Shown: positions 9,435 through 17,384, counted from the stretch's first letter. The stretch is 64,000 bases of DNA from JAENVU01 sp963801105 (GCA_963801105.1 CAWDDH010000003.1:2108001-2172000), one strand, 5' to 3'. The notes: a model not told the origin generated them from the letters alone. A program made the numbers and translations.

Positions 9435-10790
9435 ATGTTCGACGCCCTCTCCGAACGATTCGACGGCATCTTCTCCCGGCTGCGAAGCCGCGGGAAGCTG
9501 ACCGAGGCCGACGTCGACGCGGTCGCGCGGGAGATCCGCCTCGCCCTGCTCGAGGCCGACGTGAACGTCAAGGTCGTCAAGGCGCTCATCGCCCGGCTGA
9601 AGGAGCGTGCGCACGGCGCCGAGGTCCAGAAGAGCCTGAGTCCCGCGCAGCAGGTCATCAAGATCGTGCACGAGGAGCTCATCACGACACTCGGTGGGAC
9701 GTCGGGCAAGCTCACCATGAGCCCGAGGCCGCCCACGGTCGTGATGATGTGCGGGCTCCAGGGCGCGGGAAAGACGACCGCCGCCGCCAAGCTCGCGCGT
9801 CAGATGAAGAGTCAGGGCCTCCAGGTGCTGCTCGTCGCGGCCGACCTGCAACGCCCGGCCGCGGTCGAGCAGCTGCGTGTGCTCGGGGGTCGCGTGGACG
9901 TCCCCGTGTGGTCGGCACCCGACGATGCCCCCAAGGACCCGGTCGGGGTCGCCCGCTCGTCGCTCGAGGAGGCCGCGAGACTCGGCAAGAACGTCGTGAT
10001 CGTCGACACCGCCGGCCGGCTCCACATCGACGCCGAGCTGATGGATGAGCTGCGAGACGTGCGCGACGTCGTCCAGCCCACCAACACGCTGCTCGTCGTC
10101 GACGCGATGACCGGGCAGGAAGCCGTGAACGTCGCGACGACCTTCGACGATGCCGTCGGTCTCGACGGCATCGTGCTCACCAAGATCGACGGCGACGCGC
10201 GCGGAGGTGCCGCCCTGTCGGTGAAGGAGGTCGTCGGCAAGCCGATCCTCTTCGTCGGGACCGGCGAGAAGATCGAGGACTTCGAGCCGTTCCATCCCGA
10301 CCGGATGGCGAGCCGCATCCTCGGGATGGGCGACGTGCTCACCCTGATCGAGAAGGCCGAGGAGGCCTTCGACGAGGATGTCGCGCTCAAGGCCCAGGAG
10401 CAGTTGCGCACCGGTCAGTTCACGCTCGAGGACTTCCTCGAGCAGATGCGCCAGGTGCGCAAGATGGGTCCGATCGGGAACATCATGAAGATGATGCCGG
10501 GCATGCCCAAGGAACTGCGCAAGACCGAGCTCGACGAGGGGGAGATCGACCGCGTCGAGGCGATCATCTGCTCGATGACCCCGGCGGAGCGGCGGGACCC
10601 GACCGTCATCAACGGCTCCCGGCGCCTGCGCATCGCGCAGGGGAGCGGCACGTCGACCTCCGAGGTCAATGCACTCCTCAAGCAGTTCAAGCAGGTCCAG
10701 CAGATGATGAAGGCGCTCACCGGTGGTGGGAAGCGCCCGAAGCTCAAGGCCCTCGCCGGTATGGACCTCAACGACCTCCCGGGCATCTGA
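9435..10790 (+). CDS. ffh: Signal recognition particle protein Ffh
   Basis: A 451-residue SRP54 homologue that binds signal sequences and 4.5S RNA. N and G domains show GLQGAGKTTAAAKLA (G1), DTAGR (G3) and TKIDGDARGG (G4). The C-terminal M domain is methionine-rich (KMGPIGNIMKMMPGMP) and holds the SRP RNA-binding segment around RIAQGSGTS. It completes the ftsY-ffh pair. The following 119-base gap has the rpsP promoter and a hairpin, so ffh transcription probably ends or is attenuated there. Confidence 0.97.
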   Translation: MFDALSERFDGIFSRLRSRGKLTEADVDAVAREIRLALLEADVNVKVVKALIARLKERAHGAEVQKSLSPAQQVIKIVHEELITTLGGTSGKLTMSPRPPTVVMMCGLQGAGKTTAAAKLARQMKSQGLQVLLVAADLQRPAAVEQLRVLGGRVDVPVWSAPDDAPKDPVGVARSSLEEAARLGKNVVIVDTAGRLHIDAELMDELRDVRDVVQPTNTLLVVDAMTGQEAVNVATTFDDAVGLDGIVLTKIDGDARGGAALSVKEVVGKPILFVGTGEKIEDFEPFHPDRMASRILGMGDVLTLIEKAEEAFDEDVALKAQEQLRTGQFTLEDFLEQMRQVRKMGPIGNIMKMMPGMPKELRKTELDEGEIDRVEAIICSMTPAERRDPTVINGSRRLRIAQGSGTSTSEVNALLKQFKQVQQMMKALTGGGKRPKLKALAGMDLNDLPGI

Positions 10791-10845
10791 CCGCCACCGT
10801 TCGGCGACCCAGGGGCCGGAGCGGCGCCGGCGCGGCCCGACCCGC

Positions 10846-10851
10846 TAGCCT
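10846..10851 (+). promoter_or_regulatory. -10 box TAGCCT of the rpsP operon
   Basis: TAGCCT fits the local TAnnnT consensus. Transcription would start near 10858, giving a leader of about 50 bases that begins with a hairpin. Confidence 0.5.
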
Positions 10852-10860
10852 GGCGCCTCC

Positions 10861-10890
10861 GTGTCGGTCCCCGACACCGTTTTGCTTTCT
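10861..10890 (+). terminator. Hairpin plus T-rich tract in the rpsP leader
   Basis: GTGTCGG pairs perfectly with CCGACAC across a three-base loop (10861-10877) and is followed by CGTTTTGCTTTCT. In DNA this rich in GC such a T tract is rare. It lies just after the predicted start of transcription, so it may be the terminator for ffh read-through, an attenuator of the ribosomal protein operon, or a 5' stabilising hairpin. Confidence 0.55.
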
Positions 10891-10909
10891 CGAGAGGAAC
10901 CGTCAGCAC

Positions 10910-11389
10910 GTGTCCGTCAAGATCCGCCTCATGCGCGTGGGGAAGAAGAAGCAGCCCAGCTACCGCGTGGTCATCGCCGACGAGCGCAGCCCTCGCGACG
11001 GCCGATACATCGAGATCATCGGTCACTACCACCCGCGCCAGGAGCCGTCGGGCTTCGAGGTCGACGGCGACAAGGTGATCGCCTGGCTGGAGAAGGGTGC
11101 CCAGCCCAGCGCGCAGGTGCACCGCCTGCTCGTCGGTGCCGGAATCTGGGAGACCTACGAATCGGCGCGCAGCTCGCAGTCACTCGCCGCGCGCGTCGCG
11201 GACCGCCGGACGCGCGGCCAGGCGGCGGCGAAGGCCGAGGCCGCGAAGGCCAGGGCCGCGGCCGAGGCCCAGGAGGCTGCCGCCGCGAAGGCGGCCGCGG
11301 ACGCGGCGAAGGCCGCTGCCGCCGCAGAGACTGCCGCCGCGGCGACCGACGACGTACCAGCCGATGAGACCGCAACGGACGAGGCTTGA
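10910..11389 (+). CDS. rpsP: 30S ribosomal protein S16 with long Ala/Lys-rich tail
   Basis: Residues 1-85 are a typical S16 (SVKIRLMRVGKKKQPSYRVV, then RYIEIIGHY). The protein is 159 residues, far longer than the usual 80-100, because of a low-complexity C-terminal tail dominated by Ala, Lys and Glu. The start is GTG at 10910, after CGAGAGGAAC. It heads rpsP-khpA-rimM-trmD, whose members all serve 30S assembly or tRNA modification. Its stop overlaps the khpA ATG (TGATG). Confidence 0.95.
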   Translation: MSVKIRLMRVGKKKQPSYRVVIADERSPRDGRYIEIIGHYHPRQEPSGFEVDGDKVIAWLEKGAQPSAQVHRLLVGAGIWETYESARSSQSLAARVADRRTRGQAAAKAEAAKARAAAEAQEAAAAKAAADAAKAAAAAETAAAATDDVPADETATDEA

Positions 11390-11688
11390 TGAGCGACCAC
11401 GACGAGGACTACGAGGACGAGGTCGGCGCCGAGGGCAACCGCATCATCGGAGGCCGGGCCAAGGCGGTCGTCGAGCACGTGACGCGCTCGATTGCCGAGG
11501 AGCCCGACGCAGTCGACGTCGAGATGATCGAGCGTCGCGACGAGGTCACGATCCTGGTCCACGCCGACAAGTCCGACATGGGTCGCCTGATCGGCAAGCG
11601 CGGGCGCGTCGTGCAGGCACTCCGCCAGGTCACCCGGGCCGCGGGTGCGGCCGAGGGCATCTCTGCCTCGGTCGACATCGTCGAGTAG
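11389..11688 (+). CDS. khpA: KH-domain RNA-binding protein KhpA
   Basis: A 99-residue protein with a single KH domain; the RNA-contacting GxxG loop is MGRLIGKRGRVV. In Firmicutes and Actinobacteria this gene sits between rpsP and rimM, and KhpA acts with KhpB/Jag as an RNA chaperone affecting cell division and small RNAs. About 20 acidic residues precede the domain, somewhat longer than usual. The ATG overlaps the rpsP stop by one base, implying translational coupling. The alternative TTG three bases earlier is less likely. Confidence 0.92.
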   Translation: MSDHDEDYEDEVGAEGNRIIGGRAKAVVEHVTRSIAEEPDAVDVEMIERRDEVTILVHADKSDMGRLIGKRGRVVQALRQVTRAAGAAEGISASVDIVE

Positions 11689-11694
11689 CCCACC

Positions 11695-12165
11695 ATGAGC
11701 GCGGCCTCTCACCTCGAGGTGGGCCGCATCGGGCGGGCCCATGGCCTGCAGGGCGAGGTGCTCGTCCATCTCACCACCGATCGCGCCGAGCGTCTCGCGC
11801 CCGGATCGCAGCTCGAGACCGATTCCGGAACGCTCGTCGTCGTCGCCTCGCGTCCGCATCAGCAGCGCTGGCTCGTGCGGTTCGAGGGCGTGCGGGACCG
11901 CAACGCGGCCGAGGCGCTCCAGGGCCGCGCCCTCTACGCCGACGCGCTGCCGTCGGCCGGCGACGAGCTCTGGGTCCACGAGCTGATCGGTGCGCGCGTC
12001 CGCGACCGCGACGGGCACGACCTCGGTACGGTCGAAGCCGTCGAGGCGAACCCGGCGAGCGACCTCCTGGTGCTCGACGGCGAGCGGCTCCTTCCCCTGA
12101 CGTTCGTCATCGAGCACGGCGCCGGGCTGGTGGTGGCAGATCCTCCCGACGGGCTGTGGGACTGA
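11695..12165 (+). CDS. rimM: Ribosome maturation factor RimM
   Basis: A 156-residue 16S processing factor that binds S19 and helps mature the 30S head. The N-terminal beta-barrel begins VGRIGRAHGLQGEVLV, the family hallmark. The C-terminal PRC-barrel domain contains DELWVHELIGARV and ends in ADPPDGLWD. It begins six bases after khpA and ends two bases before the trmD GTG, so it belongs to the rpsP operon. Confidence 0.95.
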   Translation: MSAASHLEVGRIGRAHGLQGEVLVHLTTDRAERLAPGSQLETDSGTLVVVASRPHQQRWLVRFEGVRDRNAAEALQGRALYADALPSAGDELWVHELIGARVRDRDGHDLGTVEAVEANPASDLLVLDGERLLPLTFVIEHGAGLVVADPPDGLWD

Positions 12166-12167
12166 CC

Positions 12168-12923
12168 GTGCGGATCGACGTCTTCACGATCTTCCCCGAG
12201 TACGTCGAGGCGCCGCTCGGGCTCGCGCTCATCGGCCGCGCGCGCGCGGCGGACCGGCTCGACCTGCGTGTCCACGACGTGCGGGACCACGCCCGCGACC
12301 GGCATCGCAGCGTCGACGACGAGCCGTTCGGCGGTGGCCCGGGCATGGTGATGATGCCGGAGCCGATCTTCGACGCGGTCGAGGCCGTGGATCCGCCCCG
12401 ACCGCTGTACCTGCTCGCGGCCTCCGGGCGGCGTTTCGATCAGACCCTGGCCCGGGCCCTCGCCGCGGGGGAGGGGTTCTCGCTCGTCTGCGGTCGCTAC
12501 GAGGGCGTGGACCAGCGCGTGGCGGACCATCTCTGCGACGGCGAGCTGGCGGTGGGCGACGCGGTCCTGGCCGGTGGTGAGGCCGCGGCGCTCGTGGTGA
12601 TCGAGGCGGTGACCCGGCTGGTCCCGGGGGTGATGGGGAACGAGGCCTCCGCGGTCGAGGAGTCCTTCGCCGACGGCCTCGTCGAGCACCCCCAGTACAC
12701 CCGCCCGGCGGAGTACCGGGGCTGGAGCGTGCCCGAGGTGCTCCGTTCGGGCGACCACGCCCGGATCGAGCGGTGGCGCCGTCGCGAGGCCCTGCGCCGG
12801 ACCCGGGCCCGCCGGCCGGATCTCCTGGCCGGGGCCGACCTCGAGCCCGCCGACCGGGCCCTGCTCGACGAGCTCGACCGCGGCGGGGACGGCGAGTTCT
12901 CCGATCACGACCCGTCGGGCTAG
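12168..12923 (+). CDS. trmD: tRNA (guanine-N1)-methyltransferase TrmD
   Basis: A 251-residue SPOUT-family enzyme that methylates G37 of tRNAs using S-adenosylmethionine and prevents +1 frameshifting. The N-terminus RIDVFTIFPEY, the DEPFGGGPGMVM loop, the CGRYEGVDQRV segment and the trefoil-knot stretch GDAVLAGGEAAALV are all present. The GTG at 12168 gives the canonical N-terminus; an in-frame GTG at 12156 would add only four residues inside rimM. The stop codon forms part of the rplS -10 box. Confidence 0.96.
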   Translation: MRIDVFTIFPEYVEAPLGLALIGRARAADRLDLRVHDVRDHARDRHRSVDDEPFGGGPGMVMMPEPIFDAVEAVDPPRPLYLLAASGRRFDQTLARALAAGEGFSLVCGRYEGVDQRVADHLCDGELAVGDAVLAGGEAAALVVIEAVTRLVPGVMGNEASAVEESFADGLVEHPQYTRPAEYRGWSVPEVLRSGDHARIERWRRREALRRTRARRPDLLAGADLEPADRALLDELDRGGDGEFSDHDPSG

Positions 12924-12926
12924 CAT
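12921..12926 (+). promoter_or_regulatory. -10 box TAGCAT of rplS
   Basis: TAGCAT includes the trmD stop codon. It would start a leader of about 35 bases containing GAAGGA upstream of the rplS ATG. Confidence 0.45.
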
Positions 12927-12968
12927 CGCTTCCCGCTCTCCGGACCTTCCCGAAGGAATCTCCGCGCC

Positions 12969-13313
12969 ATGAACCCCACCGATCTGGTCGACCGCGCCGC
13001 CCTGCGCGACGACATCCCCGACTTCGCCCCCGGTGACACCGTCAAGGTGCACGTCCGCGTCGTGGAGGGCAACCGCCAGCGCATCCAGCTGTTCCAGGGA
13101 GTGGTCATCGGCCGCAAGGGCTCGGGGCTGCGCGAGACCTTCACCGTCCGCAAGGTCAGCTTCGGTGTCGGCGTGGAGCGGACGTTCCCGGTCCACTCGC
13201 CCATCGTGGACACGATCGAGGTGGCGACCCGAGGCGACGTGCGCCGGGCGAAGCTGTACTACCTCCGGGGCCGGATCGGGAAGGCCGCCAAGGTCAAGGA
13301 GAAGCGCGTCTGA
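12969..13313 (+). CDS. rplS: 50S ribosomal protein L19
   Basis: A 114-residue protein with the standard L19 core: FAPGDTVKVHVRVVEGN, RIQLFQGVVIGRKGSGLRETF and LYYLRGRIGKAAKVKEKR. It lies at the 30S-50S interface in the large subunit. In most Actinobacteria rplS is followed by signal peptidase and RNase HII genes; here the next gene is DUF2469, so those two are missing from this place. Confidence 0.97.
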   Translation: MNPTDLVDRAALRDDIPDFAPGDTVKVHVRVVEGNRQRIQLFQGVVIGRKGSGLRETFTVRKVSFGVGVERTFPVHSPIVDTIEVATRGDVRRAKLYYLRGRIGKAAKVKEKRV

Positions 13314-13331
13314 CGACGCGCGCCGCGCCCC

Positions 13332-13337
13332 TACACT
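13332..13337 (+). promoter_or_regulatory. -10 box TACACT, leaderless start of DUF2469 gene
   Basis: TACACT is separated from the next ATG by exactly seven bases (GCACGTG), predicting a leaderless transcript. No ribosome-binding site precedes the ATG, which agrees. Confidence 0.55.
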
Positions 13338-13344
13338 GCACGTG

Positions 13345-13638
13345 ATGAGTGCCGAGGACCTCGAGCGGTACGAGACCGAGATCGAGCTTCAGCTCTACCG
13401 CGAGTACCGGGACGTCCTCCCGATGTTCACGCACGTGGTGGAGACCGAACGCCGCTTCTACCTCGCGAACGAGGTGAAGATGGAGGTCAAGGCCGATCAC
13501 GGCATGGCCTACTTCGAGCTCGAGCTCGCCGACGCGTGGGTCTGGGACATGTACCGGCCCGCTCGCTTCGTGGCCAACGTCCGGGTGGTGACGTTCAAGG
13601 ACGTCAACATCGAGGAGCTCGCGGGCAAGGACCTGTGA
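13345..13638 (+). CDS. DUF2469 family actinobacterial protein
   Basis: A 97-residue acidic protein starting MSAEDLERYETEIELQLYREY and containing WVWDMYRPARFV, a closely conserved pattern of the Actinobacteria-specific DUF2469 family. The function is unknown. It is nearly always encoded next to yraN, as here, where its stop overlaps the yraN GTG (GTGA). Its presence is one of the clearest taxonomic markers in the window. No cysteine or membrane segment is present; a cytosolic partner role is likely but unproven. Confidence 0.92.
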   Translation: MSAEDLERYETEIELQLYREYRDVLPMFTHVVETERRFYLANEVKMEVKADHGMAYFELELADAWVWDMYRPARFVANVRVVTFKDVNIEELAGKDL

Positions 13639-13988
13639 GCCGCCGCGCGCTCGGCGCGCGGGGCGAGGCGATCGCGGCGGCCTGGTACGAGGAACGCGGC
13701 TACGTGGTCCTCGACCGCAACTGGCGCACCCGCAACGGCGAGCTGGATCTCGTGCTCGCACGCGACGGCGAGGTCGTGTTCTGCGAGGTCAAGGCCCGGT
13801 CGAGCGACGCCTTCGGGGCCGGCGTGGAGGCCGTCACCCGAGACAAGCAGATGCGGATCCGCCGCCTCGCGGCCGCCTGGCTGGCCGAACGGTCCGAGCG
13901 ATCCGGCGGTCTCCGTTTCGACGTCGTCTCGATCCTGGTGCCGCGTGACGGGCCGCCGACGGTGGACGTCTACCAGGGCGCGTTCTGA
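13635..13988 (+). CDS. UPF0102 (YraN) endonuclease-like protein
   Basis: A 117-residue protein of the YraN family with a restriction-endonuclease-like core: GEAIAAAWYEERGYVVL, RNGELDLVLARDGEVVFCEVKAR and a C-terminal RFDVVSIL strand. The conserved Glu/Asp/Glu-x-Lys residues of the nuclease fold (ELDLV, CEVKAR) are intact. The biological role is not established; linkage to comM and dprA suggests DNA processing. It starts with GTG inside the DUF2469 stop and converges with the minus-strand cluster 11 bases after its end. Confidence 0.9.
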   Translation: MSRRALGARGEAIAAAWYEERGYVVLDRNWRTRNGELDLVLARDGEVVFCEVKARSSDAFGAGVEAVTRDKQMRIRRLAAAWLAERSERSGGLRFDVVSILVPRDGPPTVDVYQGAF

Positions 13989-13998
13989 TCCGGGACGG

Positions 13999-14202
13999 TC
14001 ACCCGCGCCGACCGCGCCGGCGGGACTCGCGATGCCAGCAGCCGGTGTGCCAGTGCCGGCGCTCGTGGGGCGCGTCGAGCGGGACGACCACCTCGTGGCC
14101 CTCGCCGGGCCTGATCTCGTGGTCGCAGCCCGGGCACCGGTAAGGCTTCACCGCCTCGTAGGGTTGCATGTGGCGAACGGTGACCTCGGGTAGCTCGGTC
14201 AA
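13999..14202 (-). CDS. Small conserved zinc-binding-like protein
   Basis: A 67-residue protein with the core MQPYEAVKPYRCPGCDHEI followed by a His-rich segment (DAPHERRHWHTGCW). CPGC plus the later His and Cys residues suggest one bound metal. Close relatives are common in Actinobacteria, often labelled ATP/GTP-binding protein without evidence. I chose the TTG at 14202 because GGGAAGG lies nine bases before it; an internal ATG would give a slightly shorter form. It is the last gene of a minus-strand group starting at comM. Confidence 0.75.
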   Translation of the reverse strand: MTELPEVTVRHMQPYEAVKPYRCPGCDHEIRPGEGHEVVVPLDAPHERRHWHTGCWHRESRRRGRRG

Positions 14203-14221
14203 CGTCTCGTGCCTTCCCGGA

Positions 14222-14326
14222 TCAGCCGAGCAGGGCCCAGAGCACCAGCGCGAGCGCGATCCCGACACCGGCGACGACGAAGAGGACGTCGCCCCGGTGC
14301 TGCACGCGGCCTCGCAGCGGGTTCAT
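14222..14326 (-). CDS. Tiny single-pass membrane protein (34 aa)
   Basis: A 34-residue protein starting MNPLRGRVQHRGDVLF with one hydrophobic helix (VVAGVGIALALVLWALLG) at the C-terminus. GTGAGG lies eight bases before the ATG at 14326; a second ATG at 14332 is too close to it. It resembles the short, poorly characterised membrane proteins found in many Actinobacteria with a basic N-terminal part and one helix. Function unknown. It lies 19 bases before the 67-residue protein gene on the same strand, so the two may be co-transcribed. Confidence 0.65.
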   Translation of the reverse strand: MNPLRGRVQHRGDVLFVVAGVGIALALVLWALLG

Positions 14327-14392
14327 GCCCATGGCCTCACGGTAGGCGCGACGGGACCCCGCGCCGTCGTATCCGGGGAAGGGCGGCGTGGG

Positions 14393-14620
14393 TCAGCTGG
14401 TGGGCGACGGCTGCATGCGGATGCTGTTCGCCCGCGCGGCTCGGGCGGAGCGTGCTCGCTCCCAGTCCGGCTCGCCCGTGCGACGCACCAGGGAATTGTG
14501 CGCCTCCCACTCCGCCCCGCACGAGGTGCAGGTGAGCAGGTACGAGCCTCCGGAGTAGGCATCCACATCCAGGGGCGTCCCGTCGTAGGGACACCGTTGC
14601 AACTTCACGGAAGCATTCAT
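14393..14620 (-). CDS. Small zinc-ribbon protein
   Basis: A 75-residue protein with a compact zinc ribbon: RCPYDGTPLD near residue 10 and LTCTSCGAEWEAH near residue 30, giving one C-x2 and one CxxC-type half site. The C-terminal half is Arg/Ala-rich and probably disordered. Such proteins occur beside dprA and yraN in related genomes; no function is known. It follows dprA on the same strand after a 48-base gap. The ATG at 14620 is the natural start because the zinc ribbon begins ten residues later. Confidence 0.75.
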   Translation of the reverse strand: MNASVKLQRCPYDGTPLDVDAYSGGSYLLTCTSCGAEWEAHNSLVRRTGEPDWERARSARAARANSIRMQPSPTS

Positions 14621-14668
14621 CGGCCGGAGGGGCTCCGGACTTGACGCCGCCCGGGCGGGCGTCGCGAC

Positions 14669-15769
14669 TCAGAGGGGCCAGAGGAGCCCATGGGCGCGGC
14701 GGAGCCGTCCCGACCGGACGAGTCCGGCCACCGCCACCGCGACGGGACCGGGGCCGAGACCACTGCGGCTGGTGAGGTCGTCGACGGTGGCGGGCTCTCC
14801 GCCGAGGGCGCAGAGCACGGCGTGCTCCTCCGGGCTGGCCGGCGGCGCGCCGGCGGTGGGGGCGGGACTGCGCCGGTCGCCGGGCGTGAGCCCCAGCACC
14901 CCGAGCACGTCGTCGGGGTCGATGACCGGGTGCGCGCTCCGCAGGAGCTCGTTGGACCCGCGGGCCGCCGGATTCCGGCGCGAGCCGGGGTACGCGCACA
15001 GCTCCCGCCCGTACTCCAGCGCCCGGTCCGCGGTGATGCGGGCGCCGCCGCGCTCGGTCGCCTCGACCACGACCACGACGTCGGCGAGCGCCGCGATGAT
15101 CCGGTTGCGGATCGGGAAGCGCGACGGGTGCGGCCCGACGCCGTGGGCGTACTCGCTCACCAGCAGTCCTGCGGCGCGGACGCGCTCGTGCAGCGCGCCG
15201 TGGCGGCGGGGGTAGACGACGTCGAGGCCGGTGCCGAGCACCCCGACGGCGGTGCCCCCGGCGGCGAGCGCGCCGAGGTGCGCGGCCGCGTCGATCCCGA
15301 TGGCGAGCCCGCTCACCACCGTCACTCCGGCGTGCGCCAGGGCCGCGCCGAGCTCCTCGGCATCGGCGAGGCCGTGCGGGGTGGCCGCCCGCGTCCCGAC
15401 GACCGCCACGCGCGGGCGCGCCAGCGCGTCCGGCCGTGCGCCTTCGACCAGTAGGACCGGTGCGTGGTCGGGGAGGTCGGGATCGACGGGCGAGTCGGAG
15501 TCGGTCGCGAGCACGACGCTCGTGCCGCGCGCGGTGAGCACGCGGCGGGTCCGTTCCAAGGCCAGCTCGGCGGACCAGCGGCGGACGCGCGCGCCGGCGT
15601 CGCCCGGCAGCTCCGCGAGGACGCTCGCGGCGCGGCCGCTCCGCAGAGCCGCGACCACGTCCAGCGGGTCCGGCCAGGCGGTGAGCAGCCGGCGCAACGT
15701 GGCCGGGCCCATGCCCCGGAGCTCGAGCAGCGCGGCGGCCGCGACGCGCCCCTCGTCCGGCGCCGTCAC
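14669..15769 (-). CDS. dprA: DNA-processing protein DprA
   Basis: A 366-residue protein that loads RecA on incoming single-stranded DNA during transformation. The Rossmann-like core is clear: RVAVVGTRAATPHG, VVSGLAIGIDAAAHLGAL, GVLGTGLDVVYPRRH, and SRFPIRNRIIAALAD. A helix-hairpin-helix-like N-terminal region (LLELRGMGPATLRRLL) and a C-terminal winged-helix-like domain (EEHAVLCALGGEPATVDDL) flank it. The GTG start overlaps the comM stop by four bases, so the two are translationally coupled. No other competence gene is present in the window. Confidence 0.95.
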   Translation of the reverse strand: MTAPDEGRVAAAALLELRGMGPATLRRLLTAWPDPLDVVAALRSGRAASVLAELPGDAGARVRRWSAELALERTRRVLTARGTSVVLATDSDSPVDPDLPDHAPVLLVEGARPDALARPRVAVVGTRAATPHGLADAEELGAALAHAGVTVVSGLAIGIDAAAHLGALAAGGTAVGVLGTGLDVVYPRRHGALHERVRAAGLLVSEYAHGVGPHPSRFPIRNRIIAALADVVVVVEATERGGARITADRALEYGRELCAYPGSRRNPAARGSNELLRSAHPVIDPDDVLGVLGLTPGDRRSPAPTAGAPPASPEEHAVLCALGGEPATVDDLTSRSGLGPGPVAVAVAGLVRSGRLRRAHGLLWPL

Positions 15770-17262
15770 GGGACGTCCTGGCGTAGCGATGCGGCGAGCA
15801 CCACGTGCTCGCCCTCGACGAGCGGAGCATCGGCCAGGTCCGCGATCGTCCGTGCGACCCGGCGGATCCGCTGGGCGCCCCGGCCGGTGAGCATCCCCGC
15901 CTCGACGACGAGCCTCCACGCGTCGAGCGCGTCGGCGCTCATCCCCGCGAAACGGTCCGTGACGTGCGCCGGGATCTCGCGGTTCCACCGCCAGCGCGTG
16001 CCGCGCAGGCGCGCCCGCTGACGGTCCACGGCCTGGGCCACGCGCGCGGCGACGGTGGCGGAGTCTTCGCCGGTCGGGTCGTGGGCGGTCGGGCCGGCGA
16101 TGCGCAGCCGCAGGTCGAACCGGTCGAGCAAGGGTGCGCTGAGCCGGCGCGCGTATCGGACTTTCTGCGTCTCCGAGCAATGGCACTCGGGGGGCACCCG
16201 CCCGCACGGGCACGGGTTGGTGCAGCCGACGAGCAGGAACGATGCCGGGAAGCGCAGGCTCGCCCCCTGACGTGCGATCCGGACCGCACCCTCTTCCAGC
16301 GGCTGGCGCAGCGCGTCGAGGGTCACGGGTGCGAACTCGCCGAGCTCGTCGAGGAACAGCATCCCGCGGTGCGCGAGGGTGACCTCGCCGGGGCGGGGGC
16401 GGACGGAGCCGCCGCCGACGAGCGCGGCGGTGCTCGCGGTGTGGTGCGGCGCGCGGACGGGCCGGTGCCGGGCGAGGTGGGTCGGCGGCCGCCCGCCGGC
16501 GACGGAGCCGATGCGGGTGACCTCGACGGCCTCGTCGCACTCCAGCGGCGGGAGGATGGTCGGCAGGCGCCGGGCGAGCATGGTCTTGCCGCAGCCGGGT
16601 GGGCCGGTGAGGAGCAGGTGGTGTCCGCCGGCCGCGGCGATCTCGAGCGCGAGCCGGCCGGTGGCGAGGCCGCGAACCTCGGCGAGGTCCACGGGTTCGG
16701 TGTCGGGGTCGTCGTCCTCGGGAGGCGCTGGATCCGGATCGGGCCAGGGGGTCTCGCCCTTCAGACACGCGCGCAGGTCGGCGAGCGTGCGGGCGGTCCG
16801 CACGACGAGACCCGGGACGAGCGCGGCCTCGTGCACGTTGGCGGGCGGCACGATGACGGTGCCGAGCCCGAGCGTGGCGAGCGCGTCGGCGAGCACGAGC
16901 GTGCCCGGCACCGGGCGGAGCGATCCGTCGAGGCCGAGCTCGCCGAGGACGCCCACGCCGTCGACACCTCCGGCCGGGAGGTGGCCCTCGCTCTCGAGCA
17001 GTGCGAGCGCGATCGCGAGCTCCAGGCCGGCACCGGTCTTGCGGACGGTGGCGGGGGAGAGGTTGACGGTGATGCGCTTGAGCGGCCACGCGAGGTCGCT
17101 GGAGAGGAGCGCGGCGCGGACCCGCTCGCGGGATTCGCGCCCGGCGGTGTCGGGGAGGCCGACGACGGTGTAGCCGGGCAGCCCCCCGGACACGTGCACC
17201 TCGACGTCGACCGGGAGTCCGTCGACGCCCACGAGTGTGGCGCTGCGCATCGTCGCGAGCAT
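15766..17262 (-). CDS. comM: YifB/ComM family Mg-chelatase-like AAA ATPase
   Basis: A 498-residue AAA+ protein. The N-terminal domain resembles Lon protease S16 fold (SGGLPGYTVVGLPDTAGRES); the ATPase domain has Walker A GPPGCGKT at 220-227 and Walker B GMLFLDELGEF; a zinc-like CTNPCPCG...ECHC segment follows. In Vibrio ComM is a branch-migration helicase for integrating transformed DNA. The ATG at 17262 follows AGGAGA; longer upstream-open sequence is not homologous. It diverges from xerC with a 122-base gap. Confidence 0.94.
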   Translation of the reverse strand: MLATMRSATLVGVDGLPVDVEVHVSGGLPGYTVVGLPDTAGRESRERVRAALLSSDLAWPLKRITVNLSPATVRKTGAGLELAIALALLESEGHLPAGGVDGVGVLGELGLDGSLRPVPGTLVLADALATLGLGTVIVPPANVHEAALVPGLVVRTARTLADLRACLKGETPWPDPDPAPPEDDDPDTEPVDLAEVRGLATGRLALEIAAAGGHHLLLTGPPGCGKTMLARRLPTILPPLECDEAVEVTRIGSVAGGRPPTHLARHRPVRAPHHTASTAALVGGGSVRPRPGEVTLAHRGMLFLDELGEFAPVTLDALRQPLEEGAVRIARQGASLRFPASFLLVGCTNPCPCGRVPPECHCSETQKVRYARRLSAPLLDRFDLRLRIAGPTAHDPTGEDSATVAARVAQAVDRQRARLRGTRWRWNREIPAHVTDRFAGMSADALDAWRLVVEAGMLTGRGAQRIRRVARTIADLADAPLVEGEHVVLAASLRQDVP

Positions 17263-17328
17263 GGGATCTCCTGAACACGTGAGAACGGGACAGGAGGGCC
17301 GGGACGCGGCGACCTCGACGGTGTGGGG

Positions 17329-17334
17329 ACCGTA
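17329..17334 (-). promoter_or_regulatory. Candidate -10 box TACGGT of comM-dprA
   Basis: On the minus strand TACGGT lies about 65 bases before the comM ATG in the divergent comM/xerC gap. Support is only the hexamer and its place. Confidence 0.3.
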
Positions 17335-17371
17335 CCGGCGGGGTGTGACCATCCCGCGCGCCCCGGGCCGG

Positions 17372-17377
17372 TAGCGT
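17372..17377 (+). promoter_or_regulatory. -10 box TAGCGT, leaderless start of xerC
   Basis: TAGCGT is followed by exactly seven bases (CGTCGGG) and the GTG of xerC. This fixes the start and predicts a leaderless message. Confidence 0.55.
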
Positions 17378-17384
17378 CGTCGGG

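Noticed and set aside
7212..10295. Minus-strand open frame of over 1000 codons opposite mscS, ftsY and ffh
   Set aside because: Composition is biased to Arg, Gly, Asp and His with no domain, and the opposite strand holds well-conserved genes. Long antisense frames are normal at this GC level.
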